Assembly: GCA_029718625.1 (NCBI GenBank)
Contig: CM056380.1
Location: forward strand, 42,288,169 to 42,352,168
Direction: 5' to 3'
Length of the DNA: 64,000 bases
Source: Synaphobranchus kaupii
Taxonomy: Eukaryota > Chordata > Actinopteri > Anguilliformes > Synaphobranchidae
Shown piece by piece: positions 1-28,314 of this stretch. Within the stretch, counting starts at the first letter, position 1; each line of letters begins with the position of its first letter. Position numbers and translations under genes: made by a program. The notes beneath the pieces were generated by a model. It saw only the letters and a program-made list of their open reading frames with translations. It made no database searches and was not told the DNA's origin.

Positions 1-518
1 CTGCTGTTTGCTAACATTACTGACCCGCTGTTCACTGCTGACACCCACCTTACTGACCCACTGTTCGTTTCAAAATTAAAGTAGCGGAGTCTTCTGCAGT
101 GACCCGAGATCCGAGTCTTTTTTTTTTACAGATTTGAATTGTTCCCTTCCACAGGATTCTTCTTAGTTTTCTAAGTCAGTGTCTTAGGTTTAGGCTTAAG
201 TTCAGTCTTGACAAAGTTTGAATAATGGCAGTTGGAATGCACAATTATTACGCCTGCCAGTGTCACTCATAATGTGGGGGAATTATTTCACTGTTCCCGA
301 TATGAGTTGATGTGTTCAGTTTGCTCACAATAGATGAGTCTTGTGTCATGTGATTTAAGACTTTTATGTAATGTGCTATAGTGCTTCACCTTCAATGGCA
401 GACATTTAAAGCTGATGGATCTTTAATTTGCCATGGGAATTCTGTGGGCAGCCTATTGGTCAGTTCACTGGACATTGAGTTTTGTGGAAAAGCGACTGTT
501 GTAGCATTATTTATTCTA

Positions 519-950
519 GTGCTAAGTGCATTAACTCCACTGCTTCTGCAAGAATTTAACCACCTTTTATGCAAATGCAATAATCACAATCATGATATAA
601 AAAACATGTTTCTACCAGTAATACTAACAATAATGGATAATTCTGGAAAGGATACTAACGCTGTGGGCTGCTTGTTTGGCTCACCTTGTTAAAGCAATGC
701 TGTAGTGCATTGGTACTAACTCCACTGTTTCTACCAGAATTTAACACCTCTTATGCAAATGCATAATCACAATCATCGCTCTGGATAAGAGCGTCTGCCA
801 AATGTCTAAAATGTAATAATATAAAAAAACATGTTTCTGCCAGTAATAATAACAATAATAGATAATTCTGGAATAGATCTAGATAATACTATGGGCTGTA
901 TAATGTGGGCTGCTTGGTTGGCTCACCTTGTTAAAGCAATGCTATAGTGC
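519..950. repeat. Imperfect two-copy tandem duplication
   Basis: Two copies lie at about 519-703 and 703-950. Both run from an AACTCCACTG segment through ACCAGAATTTAAC/GCAAGAATTTAAC, an AAACATGTTTCT segment and a TTGTTAAAGCAATGCT segment to AGTGCAT. The second copy carries an extra insert of about 40 bp (778-819) resembling a SINE/LINE tail. Function unknown; a local duplication. Confidence 0.7.
778..819 (+). mobile_element. SINE/LINE 3' tail fragment
   Basis: GCTCTGGATAAGAGCGTCTG followed by CCAAATGTCTAAAATGTAAT is the widespread 3' tail of fish L2-type LINEs and their SINE partners. Only the tail is present, inserted into one arm of the surrounding duplication. The family is assigned from memory of the motif; the exact subfamily is not determined. 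Confidence 0.6.
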
Positions 951-1581
951 ATAGTATCGAATCCAGACTCTGCCAGTGTGGACTGAGGCTGGCAGCCCCG
1001 CAGAGCCATACACAGTTGTTCAAGTATCCCTCATGGAAGGGAGGGTCTCCAGGATGATAGGAACTTGTCACACACTGGCAACCCGCTCTGGCCAATCGGG
1101 CTCCTGCGAGTCTGCCTGCCAGTCGGCACATGAAGTATCTTCCTCTGACTCATGTCTGTGCGAGCCCGACTTGAACTGCGGTGTGATAAGAAGCGCCGGC
1201 TAACATCGCATTCTTCGAAGGAGATCACACTCTTTGTCTGCGCTTTCTGGAATGGATTGCATAAATTTGGCAGTGATAAATAAGATTGGCCCTTCCAGAC
1301 TGGGTAGAAAACGGGTTATACTTGCAAGAGTTGATTTGTAATAACAATGTGGACAGTAGACTTTCTACATTAGGACCTTTAACCTGCATGAGTAGTCAGT
1401 GCAGTTGTTCAAAAATAGTCCCAACTTGGCTGTTGGGATATTAGGGTAAGGGGTGGGGATGATTTTATATGGACGTGCGTGGAGTTTGGCTGTAATGTCT
1501 CAGCCTTATTAACCTTTCTTTCTTTCCTCCCTCCCCACTCCTCCTCTCTTTCTCTCTGTCCGTCTCGGCCCTCGCCCGCAG

Positions 1582-18444
<16,863 letters not shown>

Positions 18445-18825
18445 CCTGAGAGCAGTGCCACCCTCTGTGCCAGCTCACCCGCCTCTTTCCGTCCTAAAGT
18501 TGCCTGCTGTACACCTCCCCACCCACCCCCCCCCCCGCCCTCACCCAGCTCTTTCTGCCACAAACCAAACCCCCAACCACCCCCCCCTCCCTCCCCTCGT
18601 TGGAGAGCCCAATCTGCATAGACCTTCACCATCACTGAGATCAGTCGGGACACTACCACGTAGGCACACACACACTCCTTAACATGCACACACATACACT
18701 CGTGCACATACATGTAAGCTCTCACCCACACGCTCATGCAATCACTCCGCAGGTGCAACTCCGTCTCTAGGCAACAGGAACCCTCCATGTGTTCGTCGCT
18801 TCAGTCGGCCATGTTTTTGAAGTTG

Positions 18826-18900
18826 GTTTGTTTCTCTCCGGCCGTGCGTTTGTTTCTCTCCGGCTGTGCGTTTGTTTCTCTCCGGCCGTGCGTTTGTTTC
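18826..18900. repeat. 22-bp tandem repeat, about 3 copies
   Basis: Three copies of TTTGTTTCTCTCCGGCCGTG with CG at the junction (one with CTGTG) in the proximal ppp2r5d 3' UTR. Confidence 0.85.
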
Positions 18901-20991
18901 CGTCTGTGCCCGCTTTGTTTACTCGTCGCTGCTAGTTCTAAAGGTCAGAAGGTCACCGTGGCTAGGCTTGCAGCTACACCGTTCGGACTGAAGACTGCAT
19001 CCATCCATCGGGAGTAAACTGAAGGCTGTATCTGCTTTAGGCACACATTTGTGGTACTGCCTTTTTTTTTATTGTATGCAGCGAGACTGCTGTTAAAAAT
19101 GTAGGCCTTCTGTCAAGAGAAGGAAATGAGTTGCCTTTGTGGAGATTGGGGCCAACATATAACACTCTTTGGGCATTGCTGTAACGTTGTAGCACCATAA
19201 GAACATTGTTACTGTAATCCTTCAAAAATGTTTTTGGTGTCGTGTCAGATTCCTGCCCAGAAATAGCCAGTCAAGGTGTTCTCTTATATGGTATGCTTAT
19301 GCATATCTGTCATGTTTCACTGCCCTTAAAAACAGGGGCAGTTCCTACATTATAAATTATGTATTTTATGTGCTGATCCCGGCTCCAAAAAGTCTCCCTT
19401 CATTTGCAGTCTACACACACATCATTGATATCGATCAAAAACTGATTTGCAGTCAGTATCATTTGATCAGACTCAGCCTCTAGCATGACAGTGTATGAGA
19501 CTGGAGCTGGTATTTGTCAGGTTTAGGCCCAATTTGTAAAAACCAAGAGGTTGTCTTGGTTCACAGGCATCATACCCACCGCACATCCAGTGAACAGCTC
19601 ACCCCTTCTAGTCATCTTCTCATGACACCCACAAAACATTACAAAAAGAAACAATTTAGCTGCATGAGCAGATATGGCTATTCGTGTACAGTATGTGGAT
19701 TTCAGAGTGTTGGGATGAATGTGACCATTTTGGTAACAATATGCGGTTGTGAGGAGTCCGGTTAGCTTGCGGGAACATGTTAGAGACCCAAACTTCTAAG
19801 CCTCCATGAACTGAGCTTTAGTGTTTTCTAATCTGTTGACAGACTCCATAGGCCCATGAATGCTGTATGACTGATGGTCCCGTTCGCATCCTGTTCAATG
19901 ATTCCCTCGTTTCACGAGGTGTTTGTGTTCCTCATCTCCTTTACCTCCATGTCCACTAGACGTCCTTGACAGTTGATCTGTCCTGGGCTGTCACTCTGAC
20001 CAATGCCCATCCGTGTCTCTCCCAGTGTATGTTGTAGATGTGTTTAACTGTGAGCGCTTGTGCATTACAGTGATGACGAAGTATCTTTAGCCCGTTTTGG
20101 CACACTACCTCACTGCAAGAGGTAGCCACCGTTCTCACAGGATGAGCCGGCTTTTGTCTCCTGCGCCTTCAAACCTGCCAGCACCCAGAATTTTTTTTTT
20201 TGCCCCTCAAAATAATCAGTGCTGCCACCCGGTGGTTAAGAAAGGGAATGGCAGTAAGTGTATTTGTAAAGCTTTCCAGTTGACCTGGACACGTCCATTT
20301 TCACGACTTTTTGATGGACGCTTCTCCTGTCGGCTCTCGCTATCCGCCAAATGTCACCAAAGAACTCGGTAATCGAGGAAGATGTTATCACTGGCTGCTG
20401 CAACTGACCAGACAGGCAGGTTTTGGAATGGCTTTTGCAGCCATTTCATAGCACATTCTTTTGTGGTGAAACTAAGAGGAAGTCTACACCTAAAAAAGCG
20501 CCCCTGTTCACTTCCAGTGGTCATACTTGTACTCGTTTATGGAATTTGAGTTGTGCACATTTCTCTAAAATAGTGCAGACATAGTCAGGGACAAGACTGT
20601 GGCTCAGGTAGATGGAACATTTTTTTAAACTACAATATCTGTTAACACCAGCAATTTACCATGGAAATGATACATTTCTTTTATTATTTGTACTGTGTGC
20701 GGAGTTACATGGAAAACCATGTATATGCCGCCTGCTTTTTAACTCCCATTTCAGGAGCCGTGTAGCTGCCCCTTTTAACTTTTATCCTTTTGTTTTTGAA
20801 AATCTGCTCCCTGGCTGCGAGGTGATTCTGGAAGTATAGGGTTAATAATGCAGTTCAAAAGGTTTTAGGGAATCTCTACACGTGACCCCGGCCCCCGTCC
20901 TCTCCTCCCCAACACCCTGCTTGATTTATTTAGTCTCTGTCATAGATTGTGATCTACAATTTACTCAAAGCGCCTAAGCAATATTTTAGAA

Positions 20992-20997
20992 AATAAA
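20992..20997 (+). terminator. ppp2r5d: Candidate proximal poly(A) signal of ppp2r5d
   Basis: AATAAA in an A-rich context about 2.5 kb after the ppp2r5d stop codon. Its use is inferred only. Confidence 0.4.
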
Positions 20998-21775
20998 AGA
21001 AGAAAAAAAAGATGCACTTGGTGTATGGAAGAGCGCTATACAATCCTCCTATTGGGACTATATACAGAAAAAAAAAGATACTTGCTTACTATTCAGGCTA
21101 ATTATATGGGAAAGGACAGCCTGCAGTTACTGTTGCAAATATTTGTGTACTGTATATTGTAAATGTATATTGCTTAGGGTCATCCCCACCTGCCCCTATA
21201 GGTCCCTCTAACCCCCACGCCAGTCACTATGCCTAACCCCCCCCTTTTATTTTTACTGCACGATGTCCCTTGCTATTGTCACAAGGTCTCGTCCTTGGAG
21301 TCTCTTTCACTTTCTGATCATTCCAAAGGTGGGGAACACTCCTCTGGTGCTGCTGGACAAACTGAGCCCCCCCCCCCTCGCACCCAAAATTAAAGGCTGT
21401 GGACCATCTGTCCAGAGAGCTTCTTGAAAGGGGTACTTTTCAAGCGGTTGTTTGAGCAAAGCGCAATTCTGAGTCACGTGGGGCTCTCACAGTTCATATC
21501 CTCCATTCCGAGTCTGAGCACCGTTTGATCACAATGCAGGTATTGTTCAACATTGTAGTAGTAGTAGTAGTTGCAATCTGTTGGAGCCTCCCACCAGGGA
21601 ATCAAACCTACAACCTTGAGCCCAGTTTCCGGTTATGCTACACTTTTTGTTTTTAAGAGAACAAAAAAAAAAATTTGATTCCTTTTTTTTTCTTCTGTTT
21701 TTGTTTTATGTAGTGTCATAATGTAAAGTCAATTGGCTTTCCAAATTGCTTTCTTTCCTCTCCGACATTTTGCCT

Positions 21776-22263
21776 TTAAAGTGATACTGCAGTCAAAAAC
21801 CGACTTTTCCCGTTGAAACCCGATGTTTTGGGTTAGATTATGATCATACACAACTGTTTATGTCCGAAAATCTCATGTTTAGTCAAAATAGTTTTATTTG
21901 AGTTTTTGTGTAGGCTTACCAATACGCTAGTTTCCGGGGATTCGTTGAGTTGAGGTGATCCTAGGGGTGGTCTCGGCTGGGCACGTGGTATAAAAGCAGA
22001 GACCGACGGGTTTTTTTTCCTCTTTGAGACTGAGACTCTTACTGCTAACTAGTTCGTTCAAGTTCAAATGTGAATTGCTTTGTATTACTGCTAACGTTAA
22101 TATTACGACTTATATCGACACACCCTTTCACTCTTTGACCGTATGAATATTCATAATATGACTACGTGGCACCATCGTCATATGACCACACCCACTCACG
22201 AGTTCCAGTTCAAATTGAAGCGGTAAAAAAGGCCTTAGAAAAGCCTCTGCAGTATCTCTTTAA
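21776..22263. mobile_element. Non-autonomous piggyBac-like element (TTAA target duplication)
   Basis: TTAA at 21776-21779 is followed by AGTGATACTGCAG; the other end reads CTGCAGTATCTCT followed by TTAA at 22260-22263. The terminal inverted repeats differ at one of 13 positions. TTAA duplication is typical of piggyBac transposons. No transposase frame is present, so this is a MITE. A TATAAAAG motif lies inside near 21989. Confidence 0.75.
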
Positions 22264-22272
22264 AAATTCTGT

Positions 22273-22575
22273 GGGTGCGTCCCAATAGTCAAAATGCCAC
22301 CTTTCCTCCTCCACTACCACTCCTCTACTCTACGTGCCCCGGAAACGGATCTTTGTGTTTTAATCTAATGTCGCTGATTACATCTTAATTACGTATTAAT
22401 GCTTACATATTAATGTCTCGACGCAAACCGCAATGTCATGTACATTGGATACTGTACATGCAAATACTTGTACTCAAAACGTTCAGGCAGTTTTGCATAT
22501 TTCCGGGTAGGAGAGGAGTGGTAGTCGGGGAGTGGAGGAAGGGAGGCGGGAAGTGAAGAATATTGGGACGCAGCC
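22273..22575. mobile_element. Foldback MITE, copy 1
   Basis: Ends GGTGCGTCCCAATA and TATTGGGACGCAGCC are inverted repeats, and inner segments (CCTCCTCCACTACCACTCCT against AGGAGTGGTAGTCGGGGAGTGGAGG) also pair. A related copy with the same central GCTGATTACAT...TATTAAT segment lies at 46723-46939 in dlk2. Confidence 0.8.
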
Positions 22576-23030
22576 TGTGTATCCAATCTGCCACAACCAG
22601 AGCAGCAATCTTTTTGCATTTTTTAGCACGTGCATTCCTTGGTAGATTCCTGACCATCCCTCTGTGAAAAAGTGACAGACCCTAGACATTCCTGCATCAG
22701 AACATAGACCCCACAGTATTCTGGCCACAATGCACAATGATGACATCACAATAGACTCTTGGCCTGCGAGCTCAGGGGAGGTCTCTCTTTGTCCGGCAGC
22801 GGAATGTGAAGTTGAGGACAATTTGAATCAAAGGGTCTCTCCACACACCACCCCCCCCCTCCCTCCCTGCTTCCTTCTCTTCCTCCTCCTCCTCCTCCCC
22901 TCCACTTCTGACACTAATGTTAAGCTGCTTTCCAGATCATATGTACATATGTTGTACTTAAATTAGGTAGAGCATTACATAGTATGAAAATGTCATATTT
23001 TGTACAGATGTTCATGTATGTACAGAACAA

Positions 23031-23036
23031 AATAAA
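23031..23036 (+). terminator. ppp2r5d: Candidate distal poly(A) signal of ppp2r5d
   Basis: AATAAA after a TTTGTACAGATG/ATGTATGTACAG stretch that looks like a typical conserved 3' UTR end. Only about 270 bp separate it from the opposite-strand signal of mea1. Confidence 0.5.
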
Positions 23037-23307
23037 AAAAGATAAAACTGATCTGACTGAATTGCCACAGCCCTTATAAAAAGTGCCTTGCATCCTTTAA
23101 GAACATTCTTACAGCGTCATTCTCTATTGTACATTTTCATAGGTAAATTATGATTTTTGCCAAGACTAATTCGTATAGGGCCTAAATTGGCCAATTTTAG
23201 ACTGCTGAACTGGGATTTCAAAGGTTTTTGAATTTGTTGACCTTTTCAGTCCTGTACCTCGACACATAAGCATGATGAGTAAGCACTCACAAGGTGAGCA
23301 ATGGTAT

Positions 23308-23313
23308 TTTATT
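23308..23313 (-). terminator. mea1: Candidate poly(A) signal of mea1
   Basis: TTTATT on the plus strand is AATAAA on the minus strand, 280 bp beyond the mea1 stop codon, a plausible distance for a short 3' UTR. Confidence 0.55.
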
Positions 23314-23592
23314 GCACTTTGTGACGTAAAATAAACACCACCGACACAAACACAAAAATCTAATTAAAACATAGGATACAAACCTATTATGATTGATCAG
23401 CTTAGATAATTAACACATAAAAGGCGACCTGGTAATGGAACAGCCAGTGTGTGTATGTTATGTGTGTACGTATATACACACGCATAAGTACATGTACATA
23501 GCGTTGGAATTCACAAGGAGCAGATATGGTCGGGGGTTCCTGATGCAGGTGTGTTTTAAGTTCCTCCCCAAAAGTCCTTCACATAGACCAGC

Positions 23593-23756
23593 TCACTTGC
23601 GCTGCAGCCGTAGCCCGGCGGAGCTCTGTCGCGATTGGAGGGTCTGCTGAACCATGTCCTTCCATTGGTCATCGGAGATCTCCTGGGCCCAGGTGGGAAT
23701 TCCCAGGGTGGGCAGGTTCACTGCCGCCATGGTCCTCTTCACCAGCTCCACGTGAT
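23593..23756 (-). CDS. mea1: mea1 terminal coding exon
   Basis: Acceptor CCTCCTATAG; encodes the most conserved part of MEA1 ([19 protein letters not shown] through [10 protein letters not shown]) with TGA at 23593-23595. Confidence 0.96.
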
Positions 23757-25954
23757 CTATAGGAGGGGGAACGGGTACCATGAGGGGAGCACCAGAGCCC
23801 TGGGCACAGAGTGGCTGAAGACACAGCACTGCCAGGGTTGGGTGGGCATGCCGACCGCGCTCCACTCCCCTGTGGGCCTCAAACCAGTACGTTATATAAC
23901 CTCGCCTCACTATCAACGTAATGACCACGGCCAATCGCACAACTCTTCAGCGAGGTGGCTGTGAGGCTCAGGTGAGCGGAGACTCATAAATATTGTACCC
24001 TTCTAGGACTGAAGCGAAGAGAAAAGTTCAAGCGTTTCTTCCCACTCCACCTAAGCTAATGTGAACTGAGAATTCTGGTGCAAAATGGCTGCCCTGCATC
24101 ACCCAGGTGGGAGCCACACATTGGTGGCGGTTGAGTATTCTCAATTAAGCAAATCGAGATGCGGGGTGGAACCAGCACCCTCATAACTATTCATCTCATC
24201 CTCCCAGACGCCTGTGGCACAATCCTTGAGCAACCTTGACGACTGTACTTCACCTGATCTATTCCACTAGATCCAACCTTCAAACAAAAAGCTCAATCAT
24301 GTGCAAGGTGAGTTATTGCCAAGCAAATTAATAACTTTTGTTGGACAAGCAATACTCCGAAGCTCAATGACATTATACCTTCCTTAATTTGGTCACTAAA
24401 AAGTTAATTATCAACTAAATCAAGTTGATTCTGACAAGAGGACTCATTGTAAATGTGGGGCTTGGAGCCTGCAGCCAAATAGAATCATTCCAATGACTAC
24501 TACCCTTTTCAAATGGCAGGTTTGACAAGACTGATAAGTGGCGCATTCACATAAATTACTTTCCCTATTCTACTCCCAACTGCATTAACTAGTCCGCTCA
24601 CGTGACGTAGCAGCTCGTGTGGGCAGATCATAGGTGCCCGTTTAAACCAGAGGATGCACAGCTGAGCAGTGAGGGTGGGGATACCCTGCCCGTGGAAAAC
24701 ATCCTACGTCTGGGCCAATTCTGCATCAGCCTAATGGACTTCTGGAGGCACAGTCTAGATTGGATCCAGACCACTGGGCACATTGCTGTATCAACTTACC
24801 CAGATCACAGGTTTAAACTTTTAACATTTCCCCCCTATAGTTTGCACGAAACACATTGAAGTAAGGGACAGACAGTAGAGGCTGAAGGGAATCTCACCTG
24901 CATCCATGGGAATCGAGCCTTGACTACGCCGGGCTGCAGCTCCCTCAAGGTCGTCCTCATCGTCGCTGTCTGGAGGAGGCGGTTGGGGCAGGAAGAGACC
25001 CATCGCCTGCAGATCACACAGAAATGTAGGCGTAACCTGGCCACCGAACGCGCCACACCATGGAACATGGATTCTAGCCCCAAATGCAAGTTTTTGCTAT
25101 CTGTTTATGTACAATACTGTTCAATTAGCTGGACGGCACCGCATACATGTAATGCACGTTGCCTAGGATGATTCCAAGGTAATCCTGTAAGGAGTTTTTA
25201 TTCAAAGGTTAAATCAGCAGTGTAGATGCCTCATAAATGGAAACAAATATTTGCCATGAGTTAAATACACCGGACTTCTTTGGTGTAAAGTTGCTTTCTT
25301 GCTGCAAATCTCGACACATTCAATTACACCTGCAAGGTAAATTACTCCTGTTTAAAATAATATTATGATTAACATTGTCTCTGCAAGTAGTTAGAAACTT
25401 TTTCCAAGTGGCTAGTATTCATGCTTTATCTTTATAGTGTAGGCTAATTCAGAACATAAATCCAAATGCATTAAAGGCTCTCAAACCTATTTCTTGACTG
25501 ATTTATATAGTTAGAAGACCGAAGTTAAGTTACCGTCGTAAAATTATAATTTTGCCAATATCTTTTTCCAAAACATCAGTTCACAGTACCCACTGTCATC
25601 AATTTAGCTACATAACATGGTCATGGTAAACGCATTGTTTGCCATCGTTACCTCTATCCTTTCATGAACATCGTGAAGTTGTTCTGCGTGCGAGCCCATT
25701 TCTTCAGATTGGTCTGTCTGAACGAGGTTTGACGTCCCATCAGGATCTTGGTTTAGTGGTTGATAATAGTAACCTCCGCCTCCGGTATCCTCGTCTTCCC
25801 CCATCCCTCCCTCGTCTTCCTCAGGATCCTCGCCGCTCCACTCCCCGCCGACTTCCGCAACACCTCCATCCGACAACCGCTCTTGGCCCAGTTCTTCCTC
25901 GGAGTTTGGTAAGATTCTTTCAGGACCCATATCCCTGCTTGTCTCCACTTCCAT
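23593..25954 (-). CDS. mea1: Male-enhanced antigen 1
   Basis: A small acidic protein of unknown biochemical activity, named for high testis expression in mammals. Coding exons on the minus strand are 25954-25652, 25006-24898 and 23756-23593, giving 191 residues against about 185 in human. The N-terminal half is acidic and disordered ([26 protein letters not shown]). The middle has [17 protein letters not shown]. The C-terminus carries the conserved MEA1 core [20 protein letters not shown] and [14 protein letters not shown], ending LRLQRK. The start is the first ATG after a probable acceptor in the 5' UTR, in frame with no upstream alternative. It is convergent with ppp2r5d and divergent from dnph1. 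PPP2R5D and MEA1 are also close neighbours in human, which supports the call. No frame damage seen. Confidence 0.95.
24898..25006 (-). CDS. mea1: mea1 coding exon 2
   Basis: Acceptor GATCTGCAG, donor GATGCAG/GTGAGA. Encodes [20 protein letters not shown] and [16 protein letters not shown]. Confidence 0.94.
25652..25954 (-). CDS. mea1: mea1 coding exon 1
   Basis: Starts [16 protein letters not shown] and ends HDVHERIE at donor GATAGAG/GTAACG in phase 0 (101 codons). Acidic and tyrosine/glycine-rich ([10 protein letters not shown]). Confidence 0.94.
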
Positions 25955-26257
25955 CCACGGGCACAGGACTCAGGCTGAGGCCCTGGGGAGAAAGACTGTG
26001 GGGTATCAACACTTTAAATCAATATGACAACTCAACAGTGCGGTTTCATGACAGCAACAGATAGCCCATACACTAATTATCTACACCAGTCGCCGTATTT
26101 CACATTTATTCTGCGATGCCAATGAATAGACTGCTGCCAGTGCTGGCACTGCAATCCCAATGGTTGCAGAAAAACTGAGAACGATTTGTTCAGCCAGTCA
26201 CTGCAGTTGAGCAGGCTAGCTCAACAAAAGCGAAATCGTTTTCAGTAAAAGCCTTAC

Positions 26258-26365
26258 CTTAAACTTATTTTCTATAATATGAAATTATTATTGTTTTACG
26301 CAAGCTATTTCCAACAATAATTAGCCAGCTACACCGCTGCAGAGTCCTCCTTTTCCTGTTTTGAA
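26258..26365 (-). other. mea1: Probable mea1 5' UTR exon
   Basis: On the minus strand a donor GTTTAAG/GTAAGG lies at 26257/26258, and an acceptor TTTCTCCCCAG lies at 25983, 28 bp before the ATG. The upstream boundary is approximate. Based on splice signals only. Confidence 0.45.
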
Positions 26366-26388
26366 AGGAAATGGTTTGTTCACGTTGA

Positions 26389-26403
26389 ACGTCATGACGT
26401 CGT
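26389..26403. promoter_or_regulatory. CRE-like palindrome near the mea1 promoter
   Basis: ACGTCATGACGTCGT contains two TGACGT half-sites, the core of CREB/CREM/ATF sites, just upstream of the inferred mea1 5' exon. Regulation by CREM in testis would suit a male-enhanced gene but is inference. Confidence 0.4.
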
Positions 26404-26934
26404 AGTCAGGGTTGCCATGTTTTATGTATCGCCGTGTATGGGGTAGGCTCATTTATGTATGCTATAGGCGATATTTTCCACTTGAATGATAAACGTAAAA
26501 AAATAATAATAAATAAATACGATTTGAGTCCTTTAAGCATATATAGAAGTTAGTGATAAATCTTTCCTGTTCTAAATCATAATCAGTCATATAGCAAGCA
26601 GCCCTGCCACTTCATCTGTTATATCACCTTATTTATATCACCTTAGTCATGTAGCCTATCAACAGCCATTTAAGCATTCATAAAACAGGTTGTTTTCAGC
26701 AATAGGCAGAAATGACAGCTTGGGGCAAAAGCGCCTGTAAGTGAGCGAGGGAAAACTAACAGTATTTGAATCTTTAAATCGCAATTTTATTGCATTGTTC
26801 ATTATCTTTGTCCCACGTGTCTTTTTTCTGGATTGCAATTCAACAAATGAAAAAATAGGCAACTTTGCTATTCATATCTGGTTGACTGCCTGCCCATAAG
26901 CATCGAATAGGTACAGTAGCCTAATGACATTTTA
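26404..26934. other. Intergenic DNA between mea1 and the truncated dnph1 copy
   Basis: AT-rich sequence with no recognisable exon or repeat family. It separates the divergent mea1 and dnph1 units. Confidence 0.6.
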
Positions 26935-27164
26935 GTCCTGTGAGCTACTCAAGAAGGGGGTGGGGGGTTAATCTCTGATCTCTTTTATTTATTTATTTAT
27001 TTTTATAAAATACATAGCGCTATGGTGAGAAGCCTATCATGCAGGTAGGCTACAACAGTATTTAATCGCGGTACGTCTAACGGTGGACGTATGATCTCAA
27101 ATAATCAATCATTTATAGATCGTTAATTAAATTATATTATAATATAATATAATATTATGTTAAC

Positions 27165-27184
27165 TTCCAAGAGGTGGCGCTACA
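27165..27184 (+). promoter_or_regulatory. CTCF-like motif, copy 1
   Basis: TTCCAAGAGGTGGCGCTACA matches the CTCF core (CCANNAG(G/A)(T/G)GGCGCT). It lies in the duplicated upstream block and has a paralogous partner at 28315-28334. Confidence 0.5.
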
Positions 27185-27729
27185 AGTATAACAGCACCTA
27201 CAGCGCGCAAGTAGCCTAGCTGAACCATCTTGATCATCCTGAACAACGCATTCCCCAACAAAGGCAGATAGAAGTACAGAGACGTTATAGTGGTAATGGG
27301 CCATGCTCTGCTGCCATTCCTGGTATGAACTTCTGGTTGTAGTTACATTCACTGTATACTGCACTTGCCTGAAGACATAACTGGGATTTAAAAGGACATT
27401 TATTATTCTAATTTATATTCATATTTTATTGTCTTATATCAGCACACCAGTATAACCTATAAATAACCTTGACAGAAGTATTACAGTTTCTGCTGAATCT
27501 GTTGCACATCAAAATGTTACACCACAGTCTGACGTGACACAGACTATTTCTGGAGGTTATGGTCATTGCCAGTTTATTTTATCTTGGGAGAAAGTGAAGG
27601 TCCACTGAGTCTGCCTTTTACAATGTCACTTATTTGCCGAGCATCACTTGTTAACAGAAGTCAAATTTTCACTCAGACACAGTTCATAATGCAGTCTCTC
27701 TCTCTCTCTCTTTTTTTTTCTTTCTCCAG

Positions 27730-27869
27730 TCCTGTCTGCCATGATCTGGGGTGCTGAAAGTGGTTCTCAGAGTTCTGTGTTCCAGGTGCGAGACTACACA
27801 GAGGATGAGGTGGAGAGAGTTTTGCAAGAGTATTTCAGCGGCCTCACATCCAATATTGAAAATAAATAA
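27730..27869 (+). pseudogene. Orphan copy of dnph1 exon 4
   Basis: Preceded by a good acceptor (TTTCTCCAG) and ending TAA at 27867-27869. Differences from the functional exon include Arg to Trp in AMIRG/AMIWG and a changed C-terminus (DTH to ENK). It could in principle be spliced to some upstream exon, but none is evident. Confidence 0.85.
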
Positions 27870-27971
27870 GTTAAAAGTAACCAGACTCCGCAGCCTGCAG
27901 CTAGCTAGGTTCCCTGGCAACGTTCACACAGTACAGTAACGACGTATTTTATTCCTGTAAGCTATTCAAGA

Positions 27972-27997
27972 GGGGGGGGGGGGGGGGGGGGGGGGGG
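27972..27997. repeat. G homopolymer
   Basis: About 26 consecutive G residues. The paralogous position in the first duplicate (near 26955) has only GGGGGTGGGGGG, so the run expanded after the duplication. Confidence 0.9.
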
Positions 27998-28314
27998 TCT
28001 TTGATTGTATTTAAATAAAGGACATTGCGATGTTGTCAGTGCCTTAATCTGAGAAGCCTGGTGTCATTTCATCATGCAAGTACAACAGTACTTAATCACG
28101 GTATGCCTAGCGGTGGATTTATGATCTCAAATAATCAATCATTCATAGTCTATTGAGCATTCCAGTTACATCTCTTCCAAGCCTATATCTCTGACATAGC
28201 CACTAGGTTCTGTGATGTCAAGTTCTCAATATTCGACGTGTGATTTCACCACGTTACTTCTAGTGAAGCAGAGCTGGTGCATACTTTATATTGCACTATA
28301 TAATTTATGTATAC

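Larger units (their letters stand above)
1..1581. other. Non-coding DNA left of the first visible ppp2r5d exon
   Basis: No coding exon was recognised here. Since ppp2r5d is entered at an internal exon whose first codon is split by the splice site, this stretch is most likely ppp2r5d intron. It contains a short tandem duplication (519-950) and, just before the exon, a pyrimidine-rich tract ending in CCCGCAG at 1581 that serves as the splice acceptor. Short open frames here have no recognisable similarity. Confidence 0.7.
18445..23040 (+). other. ppp2r5d: Probable ppp2r5d 3' UTR and downstream DNA
   Basis: No coding exon is visible between the ppp2r5d stop and the start of convergent mea1. Plus-strand AATAAA signals at 20992-20997 and 23031-23036 are candidate poly(A) sites; the second would give a 3' UTR of about 4.6 kb ending some 270 bp from the mea1 poly(A) signal. 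Two inverted-repeat elements (21776-22263 and 22273-22575) lie inside, so a transcript using the distal site would contain them. Which site is used cannot be told from sequence. Confidence 0.55.
26935..27869 (+). pseudogene. Truncated tandem duplicate of dnph1 (exons 1-3 missing)
   Basis: Two blocks match the intact gene in the same order and orientation. 26935-27200 matches 27950-28370, the DNA upstream of dnph1, including ATGATCTCAAATAATCAATC and the CTCF-like site. 27288-27869 matches 30432-30989, the end of intron 3 plus exon 4. The blocks are joined near 27210-27288, so exons 1-3 and introns 1-2 were deleted. The exon 4 copy (27730-27869) is still open from VLSAMIWGAESGSQSSVFQV to TSNIENK and stop, with only a few substitutions relative to exon 4. 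Without exons 1-3 it lacks the catalytic residues and cannot encode an active enzyme alone. Confidence 0.85.

Noticed and set aside
21590..21630. Possible tRNA-derived B-box-like sequence (GGAATCAAACCTACAACC)
   Set aside because: No matching A box or cloverleaf; at most a remnant of a tRNA-derived repeat.
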